Assembly: GCF_000517105.1 (NCBI RefSeq)
Contig: NZ_KI912152.1
Coordinates: 278,192-342,191, forward strand
DNA length: 64,000 nucleotides
Direction: 5' to 3'
Source of the DNA: Fischerella sp. PCC 9605
GTDB lineage: Bacteria; Cyanobacteriota; Cyanobacteriia; Cyanobacteriales; Nostocaceae
Shown here one piece after another: positions 8,964 through 18,880 of the stretch. The notes below the pieces were generated by a model. That model saw only the letters and a program-made list of their open reading frames with translations, searched no databases and was not told the origin of the DNA. The translations under genes were made by a program, and so were the position numbers. Within the stretch, counting starts at the first letter, position 1. The number at the start of each line of letters is the position of its first letter.

Positions 8964-9162
8964 CCTTTGAACATCGTAGCTCTGACCAAATCATGCAGGA
9001 AGCACAAGAAGTAGGGGAGCACACAGTAGGGACAATGGAGTAGATAATCAAAAATTTCCCCATGTGCCGTGTTTTTTGGGCTTCCCACCTTCCCTGATGC
9101 CAAGTGCTCTGTGCCCCTCTGTGTGCCTCTTCGGCAAAGATGCTCCCCTTCGGTAACCCAAA

Positions 9163-9605
9163 ATGGAAAAACAACCCATAAAAAGTCATGAAGACTTGGA
9201 AGTTTACCAAATGGCCTTTAACGCTGCCATGAAAATCTTTGAACTATCAAAGCAGTTTCCTGTAGAGGAACGATACTCGTTGACTGACCCTCCGGGTTCA
9301 GCAGTCGCTCATGGGGGAAACCCCCAAGACCGCGCTGCTTCACCAAATTCGTCGCTCCTCACGTTCTGTTTGTGCTAATCTAGCTGAGGCTTGGAGAAAA
9401 CGGCGTTATGAGGCAGCTTTTTTAGCGAAACTAAACGACTCTGAAGCAGAAGCCGCACCCAACTCAAACATGGCTCAAATTCGCTGTTCAATGCAACTAT
9501 TTAGATGTTGAAATAGGCAGAGAAGTTTATGGAACTTACAACCGAGTTTTGGGCATCCTAGTCACCATCATCAATAATCCTTCACCTTGGGTTTTGAAGC
9601 GCTAA
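9163..9605 (+). pseudogene. Four-helix bundle protein (S23/IVP type), disrupted
   Basis: Reads MEKQPIKSHEDLEVYQMAFN, then QIRRSSRSVCANLAEAWRKR, KLNDSEAEAA and finally CNYLDVEIGREVYGTYNR to a stop at 9603-9605, the four helices of the 23S rRNA intervening-sequence protein family. A 55-bp insertion at 9289-9343 splits SLTD from QIRRS and shifts the frame; a second frame slip lies near 9454. The function of intact homologues is unclear. Confidence 0.8.
9289..9343. repeat. 55-bp palindromic repeat inserted in a gene
   Basis: The insert contains GGGGGAAACCCCC, a hairpin-forming core flanked by GTTCAGCAGTCGCTCAT and AAGACCGCGCTGC. This looks like a small dispersed repeat of the kind scattered in Nostoc genomes. 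Removing it restores the native join TTGACTGAC/CAAATTCGTCGC of the four-helix bundle gene. Confidence 0.65.
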
Positions 9606-9699
9606 TTCTTCCCCCATGCTACCTTGCTCTCTTCCCCTGTGCCTCTTGAAACCTCCCTGCCCCCTGCCCCCTGCCCAAAACTTCCCTGAATTGAGGTGC
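9606..9699. repeat. C-rich short tandem repeat
   Basis: CCCTGCCCCCTGCCCCCTGCC and neighbouring CCTGTGCC words form a short C-rich, low-complexity tract between two pseudogenes. It has no coding potential. Confidence 0.5.
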
Positions 9700-10090
9700 A
9701 ATATGAACACACCGTCGGGATTCCTAAAGGTCATTTTTTCCCATTAGCTTTTTGGATGTAAATTCGTCGTGCTGGTGAAGATTTCCAAGGGGAGTAATCA
9801 GTTAATTTATCTACTAATTGACCCCTGGCAGTAGCAGTTTTGACTACTACTTTATCTATTCCTGGTGTGTATCGACCTCTGTTATACTGCGTCACTTTTC
9901 TAACGCTAATTAGGCGATTAGAATAGCTACGTAGCATCAGTTTCTGGAGAGAGCGTACCTTTTTCAGGTTGCCCTCAGTTTTTGCCCTAAAGATTCGCTG
10001 TCTCAAATTCCGAACAATCCGATTGGCTTTGCGCCAATTGACACAATTCCAATCAGTCTGTCCCTTGGTTCGGTTTACAGTTGCCTGCAT
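9700..10090 (-). pseudogene. Group II intron reverse transcriptase stub (RT0 end)
   Basis: The leftward frame contains the conserved N-terminal signature of intron-encoded RT/maturase: WNCVNWRKANRIVRNLRQRI, KKVRSLQKLMLRSYSNRL and RRIYIQKANGK. At 9731 the expected arginine codon is a TGA stop; after it PLGIPT is still readable, then similarity ends at about 9700. The catalytic YADD domain, maturase and intron 3' end are gone. Sequence just upstream (10091 onward on the + strand) may be intron leader but was not folded. Confidence 0.75.
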
Positions 10091-10194
10091 CTAATTTACA
10101 CCTCGGTTTGAAATCATTACAACGGATTTTGGTTGACTCACCTGCTTCCCGTCAGCACCCTTTCAGGTTGAGCAGTTGCTCTATCCACCGGGTT

Positions 10195-10434
10195 ATGATT
10201 CGCCAGCGATCGCAAACAACAACTTTACTAACACAAGTGACACAACGCCAAGAACAAAGGTTTGACAGTTACTCTGAGGCGATTGCTCAACTGGTAGAAC
10301 TAACAAATCGTAACACCCAAACACTCACCCAATATAATGAAGCGATCGCCAATATCATCACAGATATGAGCGTATACTTTTTTAACAGTGATAGCCATGA
10401 CACAAGACCAATCAGACAGACTAGATCGAATTGA
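10195..10434 (+). pseudogene. Fragment of a coiled-coil protein gene
   Basis: The frame reads QRQEQRFDSYSEAIAQLVEL, TNRNTQTLTQYNEAIANI and then loses similarity. It resembles the middle of the coiled-coil protein at 31114-31617 (SEAIAQLVTATNRNTAAIAR). No credible start is present. It lies just before a full paralogue, so it may be a partly deleted duplicate. Confidence 0.45.
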
Positions 10435-10762
10435 AAGACTGCTCGAAGGGCTTGCAGAACGACAACTTCGGACAGACGAGCAGATATCAGCTAACACAGT
10501 CGCTATCAATCGGCTTACAAGCCGGACAGACGCACTAACAACCAGCACAACTGAAGCAATGCAACTAATTGCTCGGCTCGAAACTCAAACAGAAAGGTTT
10601 GAAAATCAAATGGAAAGAGGATTTTCGCAAACTAGAGCCAATATCACACAATTAACACAATTAATCGCTGAGTCGCAGGCTCGATTTCAGCAGCAGCTAC
10701 TAGAAACTCTTAATAACTTCTTAAGAAATCAAACTAATGGAAGGGGGAGGGAGGATGAGTAA
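10388..10762 (+). CDS. Coiled-coil protein, QDQxxRLDRIE family (copy 1)
   Basis: The start is probably ATG at 10397 (MTQDQSDRLDRIERLLEGLA), or GTG at 10388. The protein is a continuous heptad-rich helix of about 120 residues, with a central TTSTTEAMQLIARLETQTER that is shared with the paralogues at 28110 and 31114 (TTSTTETIQLVA). It ends in a charged tail. It lacks the ribbon-helix-helix and 99-residue neighbours of the other copies. Role unknown; a plasmid-maintenance or structural role is a guess. Confidence 0.65.
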   Translation: MIAMTQDQSDRLDRIERLLEGLAERQLRTDEQISANTVAINRLTSRTDALTTSTTEAMQLIARLETQTERFENQMERGFSQTRANITQLTQLIAESQARFQQQLLETLNNFLRNQTNGRGREDE

Positions 10763-10977
10763 TTTGTTTCGATATCCCTCATGTCAGTACTATTCCCAAG
10801 ATTGGTAAGCTGTTCCATATTTAAATTGCATTATCTGGGCGGACAGAATATCCATCCCACAAGAATTTGAAAAAATTTAAAGGCAGCAAATAAAATGTGC
10901 TTTAGCTTACGACTCGCTTTAACCACGAGCGGACAATACCGCCCATCGGCTCTATCCAATTGACTTCTAAGTTTTAA

Positions 10978-12126
10978 TTACTTATTAGGAATTGATAAAA
11001 CAGGTGTAAACACATAATCACACCTTTTACACCGAAAGCGCTGGTGCTTGTTACCATCGGCTAATACTTGAAAACCATTTTTTTGAAGCTCAGAGGATTT
11101 GCAGCTGGGGCATTTTAGAGTCGATGTGTTTGCCTGCACTTTGGTACGACGAGGCTGTTTTTGTTGTTTGGATGGACTCGGCTCAATTGCACCAGTTGTG
11201 GCATCAAAAGTGGTTTGAGTTTGCACGTTCAAGTACAAAGCGCTGGAATCATCAGGGCGAGCATGAAGGTATCTGCTGGTGGTTGCCACGGAGCTATGAC
11301 CAAGGGTATTTTGCACCAAATGTAGTGGCGCACCACGGTTGAGGGAGTGACTTGCATGGGCGTGTCTGAGCCAATGGGGAGACACCTTTTTGGCAATACC
11401 CGCAGCTCGTGCGGCAGCAGCCACAATCCGATTGACCTGAGATTGGTCAAGGGTTTTACCATTTTTATCTTTTTCCCTGGACACAAACACTGGGTCTGAC
11501 GAGAGAGCATTCTTGTTCAACTTACACAGCTTCTTCCAAACAGGCTCGGGCAGAAGCACTATCCTAGTTTTTCCGCCTTTGCCGAATACTGTCACCTGCC
11601 CTCCAGGCCTTCTTGCAGAGAAATCTTTCCAACGCAGGGCGCACAATTCCTGAACACGCAAGCCACCGGTGTAGAGCAGCAGCAAGATAGCCTGATTTCT
11701 GGGATTTTTTTCTGTCTCAATCATGGCAGCCACCTCTTCCTCAGATAGGATGCGTTCGTTGAGGGTATCCTTAATTTTTGGCTGCCTCAGACCCATACTT
11801 ACATTAGTCGGCAACATACCAATTTTATGCCCGAAACTTAACAGCGACCTCATGGCAGCCATCTTTAACCTTTGCGTGTGGGGGGCGCAGCATTTGAAGG
11901 TATTTTGCCAGCCCTGAAGGTCAGCTAAAGTGACTGCATGGAGTGGTTTTTTTACCCAAGAGAGAAACTCACTTACGCAACGCCTATACCCCCGTTGCGT
12001 GTCGCTCGACAAACCGTGCAGCCACATTTCAATGAGGCTACTATCGGTATCAGAGGTTGTGAAATCAGGCGTTGGGTGTTGTGAGCGAACCTCCATGAGT
12101 GCAAACAGATCAAGCTTATCTTGCAC
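10978..12126 (-). CDS. Tyrosine recombinase with C-terminal zinc ribbon (integrase 1)
   Basis: A 382-residue XerC/D-like integrase. Residues 30-120 are the SAM-like core-binding domain. The catalytic residues are R157 (GGLRVQEL), K184 or K186 (GKGGKTR), H251 and R254 (HWLRHAHASH), H277 (LGHSSVATT) and Y286. After a linker rich in Q and K, a zinc ribbon follows with C339, C342, C366 and C369. That tail (LKCPSCKSSELQKNGFQVLA and on) is almost identical to that of integrase 2 at 31925, although the catalytic domains differ much. It probably resolves multimers or integrates a mobile unit. Confidence 0.9.
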   Translation of the reverse strand: MQDKLDLFALMEVRSQHPTPDFTTSDTDSSLIEMWLHGLSSDTQRGYRRCVSEFLSWVKKPLHAVTLADLQGWQNTFKCCAPHTQRLKMAAMRSLLSFGHKIGMLPTNVSMGLRQPKIKDTLNERILSEEEVAAMIETEKNPRNQAILLLLYTGGLRVQELCALRWKDFSARRPGGQVTVFGKGGKTRIVLLPEPVWKKLCKLNKNALSSDPVFVSREKDKNGKTLDQSQVNRIVAAAARAAGIAKKVSPHWLRHAHASHSLNRGAPLHLVQNTLGHSSVATTSRYLHARPDDSSALYLNVQTQTTFDATTGAIEPSPSKQQKQPRRTKVQANTSTLKCPSCKSSELQKNGFQVLADGNKHQRFRCKRCDYVFTPVLSIPNK

Positions 12127-12785
12127 TCAATTCTATCACCAACCCCCACTCTCAACAAAATATTTTTATACCCCCTCCAACCACCATAAAACAGCGATCG
12201 CTTTAACGGAGTCAGAAATAGGAAGTCGCAAGTCGCAAGTAAAAACAATTCTCAACTTCCGACTTGCGACTTTCGACTTCTGACTTATTTTTAAACAGTT
12301 ATTGCTTTAAAAAACCTTTGATGATTGATTATGCCCGCTTGAGCAGTAGTCTACCAAATAGCTAGACAAAAAGCGGATTCACCCAACTGTTCTGTTGTTT
12401 TATACTGGACAAAGAGGAAGCTAGAACAAGGCATCTACTTCAAGAAAGTTCTAGCGCTTTTGTTAAAGCCAATTGCCAACATCAAACTTTTGACTTGTAA
12501 CAAAGCAACAATTTCTAACACTAATTCCCTTTACTTGAAGTAACGGGGGAAGTTTTTGATGTTTTTTGTATTAAAAATAAACGCCCTCAACTTACAATAG
12601 ATAAGGTTTTTGCTGATTTGAAAACAATTTTGTATAAGTCAGAGAAATTTCCGCAAAAAATATTCAGCAATATCTCTTTTAAAAAGAGACAAAAAATGCT
12701 ACTCTGAACCTATCTCTGCAAACATAAAGCAGGTTAGCCTACAAGGAGGTGCAAGTAAAGGATTATTTAACTAGTTCGAATGGGG

Positions 12786-12894
12786 AGGCGAGCCGTTAGG
12801 CAACAGTGTTGGCGAAAATGTGGAAGTTGGAACCAACAAACTGTATAGAGCTACGGCATCTCGTCGACTCAGCCAAGGAAGGCAGTGCTCGCCT
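12786..12894. ncRNA. Possible structured RNA, 109 nt
   Basis: AGGCGAGC (12786-12793) pairs with GCTCGCCT (12887-12894), and GTTGG/CCAAC (12826-12837) forms an internal stem. It matches no family known to me. It could be a copy-control RNA or simply a decayed repeat. Confidence 0.3.
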
Positions 12895-12996
12895 TAAAAA
12901 GACAACAAATAAATCGGCAACAGCAATAATGCTTTTGCCCGTTTTCTTCTGCCCTTGTACGCAATATTAACATACAAGGGCAGGTGAAGAATAGAC

Positions 12997-13033
12997 TTTT
13001 TTTTCAAATTTGAGTCAAAAATTTGAAAAAAAA
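12997..13033. repeat. Perfect 15-bp AT-rich inverted repeat
   Basis: TTTTTTTTCAAATTT (12997-13011) and AAATTTGAAAAAAAA (13019-13033) are exact reverse complements around the 7-nt loop GAGTCAA. It might be a bidirectional terminator, a cruciform or an unwinding element near the origin. Confidence 0.6.
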
Positions 13034-13600
13034 TTCTGGCTCTACAATTTCTTCCCGACCCTGATTGTGGGAAAGGACTCAAATCACCACCTAATTAAGA
13101 AATCGGTCGGCTGCCCACACACAGACGCAAGGCTGACTCTCGCCAAGCACATGGTTTGCTCAAGCAACCAACCAAAAATAAAAAACACAAGATCAATTTA
13201 ACAAAGTCTGTGAATTGAGGTAAAGCTAGCTGCCGCTGCAACCAAATGAGATGAAATGGCTAAAACCTTTGCTACGGCAAAGATTTCAGAAAAATCTCCA
13301 TTCTGGCTCGGTTACTCGTCAACAGAGTTGACACTCACTGCGCCTTTGGCAGAAGGCTTTTTGTTGGATGGGAGCATTTAACTACCAAACGGGAGCGATC
13401 TGTATGGACTAGACCTCTTGCATTCATTAGCAATTGGCGCGAGTTGGGAAAGGGGGAAGGGGAAATACATCCTTTACCCTTTACCCTTTACCCGACAACT
13501 GCTGCGAAGTCCACTGAAGTCGTAGTAATTAAAAAGTTGCAGCGTTAGTATTGCCGGAAATTGTGGGTAGCCCCGATAAACAAACATCGGAGCTACCAAA

Positions 13601-16600
13601 ATGGAATACACGAGCGAAAACAATAACGCACAACCGTTAATCCAAAAGCATTTATTGGAATGGGTAGTCGGTTCAGGCGTAGACCCAGCATTAACAGCAT
13701 TAAATGTGCGATCGCTGGTTGGAAACGAAGTTTATGAATATTTACTATACGCGCTCCCGCAGACAGCCAGACGCAACGGTGGGCGACTACGGGACTCTTA
13801 CTTAAAGCAGTACGAACAAGCGACTCTTGGGGGCTGGTGGGTAAGTGGACTCGACCCACTTAACAATTGGGAACCAATGATCTGGGGTCGCTTCAAACCC
13901 GATAATCCGCGTACTGACTGGGAAAAAGCCAAATCAATTAAATACGAGTCCCCACCCAAAACGGCAAACCGCGTCACCTATTTTAATGTCCCAGAACACT
14001 TATGGAAGAAAGTTGCCAAAAGGTACAACATCAAGCGCTATCTTTCTCCCCTGGCGCTACGTCTATTTGACAGATTGCACCCACGCTTATTCTGGGAGTG
14101 GGTGCAGTTACACCCAGAAATCCCTATCATACTTTGCGAAGGGGAAAAAAAAGCTGCCTGTTTGTTAAGTCTTGGATATGTAGCGATCGCACTTCCGGGT
14201 ATTTGGAATGGACGAGTTGGTCAGAAGGATTTTGATGAACGCCTGCATCCTGACTTAATACCACTGGCACAACCAGGACGCCAGTTTATTGTTTTATTCG
14301 ATTACGAAACCAAACCCAAAACCCGGTGGCAGGTATTTCAAGCGACTATCCGCACTGGCAAGGCAATTGAGGCAGTTGGTTGTAGCTGCGAAGTCGCACA
14401 ATTGCCAGGGCCAGAAAAGGGGATTGACGATTGGGCTGTGGCACTTGGCAAGAAAGCTCCCTCAGCTGTGAGTACTTTAATTGATGATGCTTTCAGCTTA
14501 AAAGAATATCAACAATCATTTTTCCTCAATCAAAGCAGAGGATTACGCAAGTATAAGCCTGATGTTAAGGTCAACTCGAGCTTTCTCACCAAGGCCATAA
14601 ACAAACTCCCAGCATCCGGCTTGGTATGCTTGCTTTCTGATATGGGCACTGGTAAAACCGAATTTTTAGCAAGCTGGCGAAAACAGCACCCGCAACTACG
14701 ATTTTTGAACAACGGTCATCGCGTTAACTTGCTCAAGAACCTAAGTGAGCGGCTACAAACGCAGATGTATTCGTCAATTGCATGTGGGAAATTAAGTGAA
14801 GCTGATGCCCTCAGCATTACTGTTGATTCCCTCTACAAAATGGCTAGCGATTTGCAAGCTTACGATTGCATCTTCATTGATGAAGCTTGCCAATATGTAG
14901 CTCATCTGCTCAAATCAAAAACGTGTAAGGAACATCGCGCTTTAATTTTAGAGGTGCTGGAATCTCTAGTGTATCAGGCGAAACTGGTAGTGCTGGCAGA
15001 TGCTCACCTCGATGATTTAACAATTGATTTTTTCCGGGCAATGCGCCCAGACGGCGAGAAACCCTACGTTGCTTTAAACGAGTGGAAATCCGGGGGGCGT
15101 GACGTTTACTGGTACGAAGGGAAAAACAGCAGCGCCCTGGTTGCACAGATTCACGCCTCGGTGATGGCAGGACAACGATGCTATGTCGCATCTGACAGTA
15201 AGCGGTTTATCAAAAAACTTGAGCTAACTTTACTAGATGCTCAAGTACTAGTAGATTCGGTTAAAGAGGGAATAGGGAACAGGGAACTCTTAACAGAGAA
15301 CAGTGAGTGCCTCTTCGAGGCAGGGTTCCGGGTTCCTTGCTCCGAAGGAGCATTCCCTGTTGCCCGTTCCCCGTTAAGAGTTCCCTTCTTCGATGAAAGT
15401 TTGAAACAACCAGAAGATCGCAAACTTCGAGTTTGGGCTATACATTCAGAAAATTCTGGTAGTGAAGAAAATGTAGTCTTTATCAAAGAAATCAACACTG
15501 CCATTCAAAATATCGATGTACTCTTAACCACTCCTAGCTTGGGCACGGGAGTTGACATTAGTGCCCCTCATTTTGACGTAATTTTTGGTGTGTTTCATGC
15601 TGTATCCCAAGGCGCGACCGAATGTGCCCAACAGTTGTGGCGTGTTCGTTGCGGGGCGAATCGAAGAGATAGAGTCAGGCGGGGGGACTCCTGCGACTTG
15701 CGAGGCGAAAGGAAGGAAGAGGCAGGCTTTAAGGGCTTATCGCATAGCACAATTGGCTCTTCGCAAGGTATATCTAAGCCTGCCTCTTCCCCTAGCCAAG
15801 ATGCGATGCCCAATCATCAACTCGACAATACAACGAAGCCTGACTCTATCTCCCAAGCCAATATGCGTGATGATATCCCCATGCACGTTTGGGTAGCACC
15901 TCGTCCTCCCTTTGGTTATGCCGAAACCAACCCCAGACGCATATATGAGAAAATCCTCCAGAAAAATGAAATGACCGCTTTCTTAATCCGCATCGACAAA
16001 GAGACTGGTAAGCGGGGGGCTGAAAAAGATTGGGCGCTTGAAGCCAGCTGTCAGATTGAAGCCCAAAGAAATTGGTCAATTAATAATCTTAGGACTGACT
16101 TGCGATCGCTACTTGAACATATGGGCAATACAATTATTCCTATGGGTGATGGATTTTCTCAAGTAGCCAATGGATGGATGCAAGCCGCAGGCGAAGCAAT
16201 CACTGCCTCCCATTGTAAAGCCGTTGCCAATGCCAAAGATATTGACCGCTTGATTTACGAAATAAGGCAACGCCAAGACTACCTCAAACCAGAAGAAAAT
16301 TACGAGTGCGAAAAGTTCAGAATTAGAGATGCTTACGGGATGGAAGTCACACCCGAACTAGTAGAGAGAGATGATGGGGGGCGGTTAATCCGTAAGCTGA
16401 TTGCCCTTGAGGGCATTATAGCCTCGCCAGGAGAAGCGATCGCAGACTCGCAGGGGCGATTATTCCCAACTCCACCACCAATGGTTGCACAACGCGATCT
16501 TAGAGAGCGCGAGCAATTAAAAATTTGTAGCGATTGGGGCAATCACTCTACCAGTTGGCTGATGCGTCACCGTCTCGGGCTAAGAGAAATACTCGTTCCC

Positions 16601-17416
16601 ATGATGCAGGGTGAAAAAGTAACTGCTGACGACAAAAGGATAGTTGCCCTCAAACAGCAATCTGAGCAATTTGCACCACACGTCAAAGCGATCCTTAATC
16701 TTACTATCCCGTCCGAGCAACCAGCGATGTGGATTTACGGAAAGTTCTTAGAGCAACTGGGACTATCTACTGATTGGGATAGAGTCGGGGGTCGCGGTCA
16801 ACAAGTTAAGCGTTTTTTCCTAGATCCAGATGATTTGGCTTTTGCCCAACAAGTACTAGCTCACCGCCAAAAACAGAGAGAAGAAAAAGAGAAAAAGCGC
16901 CAACAACAAAGGGAGGCGGATGCAGCTTATGCGGCGAGAATGCAAGCCATGTACGGCACTGAAGAGAGCAGAGGGTGCAGGGGGTGCAGGGGGAGAGGTG
17001 CAGCTTCTGGAGAAAGAGTGTTTTTCAACAACGCTCTTTCCTCCCCTGCCTCCCCAGCTTCCCCAGCTTCCCCAGCTTCCCCTGCCTTCCCTGCTTCCCC
17101 TGCCTCCCCTGCCCAAGAACTCCCCGTAGTCACATCCCCCCCTAATATAGGTGGAGAACATTTTAGGGGGGATGTGACTACCAACTCCCAATCATACGAA
17201 ACACCTCATAACCCTTGGTTTGAGAAGGTTAAAGGCTTTGCAAGCTTGGTAGTTGAGGGACTGCAATACGGTGTTGAAACGGTACTAGAACTACTCAGTG
17301 GACTAACTCTTGACGAACGCTGGGGGGTGATATTTGAGTTTAAGGAGATCCACCCTGACGAATTTGGTCAGTTTGTATCAAATGTACCAAATTGGGTGGA
17401 ATACTTAGAGCTTTAA
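13601..17416 (+). CDS. Plasmid replication protein, CyRepA1 type
   Basis: A 1271-residue initiator of the kind found on cyanobacterial plasmids. Order: an N-terminal region; a TOPRIM-like DUF3854 domain at about residues 170-285 ([27 protein letters not shown]); a helicase-type P-loop domain with Walker [11 protein letters not shown] (G349-T353) and Walker B IFIDEACQ (D427, E428); [15 protein letters not shown] at about 645 as a late helicase motif; a long C-terminal part. Three stretches look like repeats captured in frame: about residues 557-593 ([18 protein letters not shown]), 685-757 (within which lies a perfect 15-bp inverted repeat) and 1122-1195 ([11 protein letters not shown] tract plus a large hairpin). 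The start ATG follows GGAG at suitable distance. It probably melts or primes the plasmid origin. Confidence 0.85.
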   Translation: MEYTSENNNAQPLIQKHLLEWVVGSGVDPALTALNVRSLVGNEVYEYLLYALPQTARRNGGRLRDSYLKQYEQATLGGWWVSGLDPLNNWEPMIWGRFKPDNPRTDWEKAKSIKYESPPKTANRVTYFNVPEHLWKKVAKRYNIKRYLSPLALRLFDRLHPRLFWEWVQLHPEIPIILCEGEKKAACLLSLGYVAIALPGIWNGRVGQKDFDERLHPDLIPLAQPGRQFIVLFDYETKPKTRWQVFQATIRTGKAIEAVGCSCEVAQLPGPEKGIDDWAVALGKKAPSAVSTLIDDAFSLKEYQQSFFLNQSRGLRKYKPDVKVNSSFLTKAINKLPASGLVCLLSDMGTGKTEFLASWRKQHPQLRFLNNGHRVNLLKNLSERLQTQMYSSIACGKLSEADALSITVDSLYKMASDLQAYDCIFIDEACQYVAHLLKSKTCKEHRALILEVLESLVYQAKLVVLADAHLDDLTIDFFRAMRPDGEKPYVALNEWKSGGRDVYWYEGKNSSALVAQIHASVMAGQRCYVASDSKRFIKKLELTLLDAQVLVDSVKEGIGNRELLTENSECLFEAGFRVPCSEGAFPVARSPLRVPFFDESLKQPEDRKLRVWAIHSENSGSEENVVFIKEINTAIQNIDVLLTTPSLGTGVDISAPHFDVIFGVFHAVSQGATECAQQLWRVRCGANRRDRVRRGDSCDLRGERKEEAGFKGLSHSTIGSSQGISKPASSPSQDAMPNHQLDNTTKPDSISQANMRDDIPMHVWVAPRPPFGYAETNPRRIYEKILQKNEMTAFLIRIDKETGKRGAEKDWALEASCQIEAQRNWSINNLRTDLRSLLEHMGNTIIPMGDGFSQVANGWMQAAGEAITASHCKAVANAKDIDRLIYEIRQRQDYLKPEENYECEKFRIRDAYGMEVTPELVERDDGGRLIRKLIALEGIIASPGEAIADSQGRLFPTPPPMVAQRDLREREQLKICSDWGNHSTSWLMRHRLGLREILVPMMQGEKVTADDKRIVALKQQSEQFAPHVKAILNLTIPSEQPAMWIYGKFLEQLGLSTDWDRVGGRGQQVKRFFLDPDDLAFAQQVLAHRQKQREEKEKKRQQQREADAAYAARMQAMYGTEESRGCRGCRGRGAASGERVFFNNALSSPASPASPASPASPAFPASPASPAQELPVVTSPPNIGGEHFRGDVTTNSQSYETPHNPWFEKVKGFASLVVEGLQYGVETVLELLSGLTLDERWGVIFEFKEIHPDEFGQFVSNVPNWVEYLEL
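15715..15790. repeat. Palindromic element inside repA
   Basis: GGAAGAGGCAGGCTT (15715-15729) and AAGCCTGCCTCTTCC (15776-15790) are exact reverse complements around 46 nt. It interrupts a helicase region between QQLWRVRCG and [16 protein letters not shown] without breaking the frame, adding about 60 residues of arginine- and serine-rich sequence. Confidence 0.7.
17126..17181. repeat. Hairpin with GTAGTCAC ends inside repA
   Basis: GTAGTCACATCCCCCCCTAA (17126-17145) is complementary to TTAGGGGGGATGTGACTAC (17163-17181) apart from one bulged C. It follows a CCCCAGCTTCC tandem tract. The frame stays open through both. The terminal word GTAGTCAC is the same as in the tandem array at 1825-2345. 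Confidence 0.7.
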
Positions 17417-17682
17417 ATGTTGCTCTTATAGGTTGGGGCTGCAACAGAATCAACAACTGCTCTCCCTGAAGCGAGTGAAGCAGTTAACTTGTCATGCTTA
17501 CTTTGAAAAGCTGCCGATGCCTTTTTTTTGTAACCAAGCCCTTTTGGACTAAAAACTCTTAACTGTTAACTCTTAACTCAACAGAAGATTTAGAACCATT
17601 CAGTTTCTTCTTTGGCGGTTAATTGTCGGCAGATTTGTATCCATTGGTTTGATGAGCAGCAATAGTAAATATAAGAATCTTC
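17417..17682. other. Spacer after repA
   Basis: No gene. AACTCTTAACTGTTAACTC at about 17555-17575 is a short repeat; no clear terminator hairpin with a T-tract was found after repA. Confidence 0.4.
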
Positions 17683-17985
17683 TTAGCTACTTGCATACAA
17701 GCACTGCAACCAGAACTGATGATATTTAGGATTATTTTCTCCTGATTCTAAAGCTAGATTCAGAATTTCAGGCAGCGTCAAATGGGAGCGAATAATTTGA
17801 TTTTGTTCAGAGAAATATTCAACTTCTGCTTTATTAAGAATAGGACAAATAGCTTGTGTCTTATATGGTATGGACAGCATTATCCATAGTGGTGAGTGTG
17901 GGTATGGAGACAGACAGCGAAAATCTTCATTCTGCCCAATCAGCCCCTGGCGAAGTTTCTTCCGAACCAAAGAAATATTCGCCAT
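17683..17985 (-). CDS. Doubtful 100-residue open frame
   Basis: A leftward frame overlapping the end of the 17927-18205 gene by 59 bp. The later part (YKTQAICPILNKAEVEYFSE) reads like real protein, while the beginning does not. It may be the frameshifted continuation of the upstream gene rather than an independent protein. Confidence 0.35.
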   Translation of the reverse strand: MANISLVRKKLRQGLIGQNEDFRCLSPYPHSPLWIMLSIPYKTQAICPILNKAEVEYFSEQNQIIRSHLTLPEILNLALESGENNPKYHQFWLQCLYASS

Positions 17986-18205
17986 CGGTTAAACAAATTG
18001 TGCGAACTTTTTCTCGTTCAGATGCATCCAAAAAGCCAAGCTCTATCGCTCGGTTTAAAGCTTGTTCAATACTCCAAGGCTTAAAATTACCTGCCCCTTC
18101 CCAATGTTGATGATATCTGCTATCAGGCTGGTTCCATCCTTTATCCCAATACCCAAATTCCCAAACAGTCATCATCGGGTCAAATTTAAAGGCATGATTA
18201 TTCAT
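17927..18205 (-). CDS. Hypothetical protein
   Basis: 92 residues beginning MNNHAFKFDPMMTVWEFGYW, rich in W and charged residues, with WSIEQALNRAIELGFLDAS as an amphipathic helix. Not recognised. It may continue in another frame into 17683-17985, giving a protein of about 165 residues. Confidence 0.5.
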   Translation of the reverse strand: MNNHAFKFDPMMTVWEFGYWDKGWNQPDSRYHQHWEGAGNFKPWSIEQALNRAIELGFLDASEREKVRTICLTDGEYFFGSEETSPGADWAE

Positions 18206-18432
18206 AACAAATTTCCTGCTTCATGCAGCAATTAATATTTTCTCACAAGAGTTTGCGGTCTGCGCTCAGTTCGGCGCAGCGATTAATATTAACAACGACG
18301 AACGCGATTGGTGTGTGATCAAACGTGAACACTCATTGGACAACGGGTGCGCTTGCGCGATCGCCAACGACATAAAAATCAACACCCTGATTGTGTTGTA
18401 ACGGATTGGGTGGAGTGCTTCCAAGTCGTAAG

Positions 18433-18843
18433 CTACCTTCGGTTTTGCTCCCAATCTGGGCAGTTTTCGGTCAATTCGGGATGAACAGCGCAGCGCAAAT
18501 AGGGATTGGAACAGTAAAACTTGCATTGAGTACAAGATTCAGGAAGGTTTCGGTTCTGAGTTTCTTGTAGTTTCCTCTCGAATTGTATTTCTCGCTGTCT
18601 TTTGGCCAGCAAAAAAGTACTGTAACCAACTATGCCAAAACCAGAAATCGTTGCAGAAATGGCGGCAGCAAATTCAATTTGTTTTTGATTTGGTTTGATT
18701 TTCTCGGCTAGATCAATCACAATCAGTGCGCCCATAGAACCGAGTAGAACTGTTGAGCCAACGATAGTTGCGATTAGGGTTGTTGCAACAAAAGCGCGAT
18801 TAATTGAGATTACAGCAGACTTTTGTAGTCGTTTCCAAATCAT
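18433..18843 (-). CDS. Membrane protein with C-terminal cysteine motif
   Basis: 136 residues. Two hydrophobic helices (about residues 18-45 and 57-80) are followed by a charged coiled segment and a cysteine-rich end CTQCKFYCSNPYLRCAVHP followed by C and D. The same C-x2-C-x-F-Y-x2-N-P motif with CAVHP starts the soluble protein at 36860-37276. The cysteines probably bind a metal on the cytoplasmic side. Function unknown. Confidence 0.6.
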   Translation of the reverse strand: MIWKRLQKSAVISINRAFVATTLIATIVGSTVLLGSMGALIVIDLAEKIKPNQKQIEFAAAISATISGFGIVGYSTFLLAKRQREIQFERKLQETQNRNLPESCTQCKFYCSNPYLRCAVHPELTENCPDWEQNRR

Positions 18844-18880
18844 TTTTATCCTTAAAATGATGAGCCTGAAATTGCAGATG

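Larger units (their letters stand above)
12127..13600. other. Long non-coding region upstream of repA; candidate origin
   Basis: About 1.47 kb with no convincing gene. It holds AAGTCGCAAGTCGCAAG and its inverted copy at 12224-12290, the structured segment at 12786-12894, a perfect 15-bp AT-rich inverted repeat at 12997-13033 and a CCCTTTA tandem near 13473-13492. A 41-codon frame (MAKTFATAKISEKSPF, 13256) is doubtful. Position directly before the replication initiator makes it the best place to look for an origin or copy control. Confidence 0.45.

Noticed and set aside
10081-10194. N-terminal part of the rightward frame at 10081
   Set aside because: It is antisense to the intron RT leader and unrelated to the coiled-coil fragment that follows in the same frame.
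12786-12894. tRNA or tmRNA
   Set aside because: No CCA-type acceptor or TPsiC arm; only a closing stem and one hairpin can be drawn.
16856-17191. Glycine- and proline-rich frames opposite repA's end
   Set aside because: They follow the CCCCAGCTT tandem tract and have no protein features.
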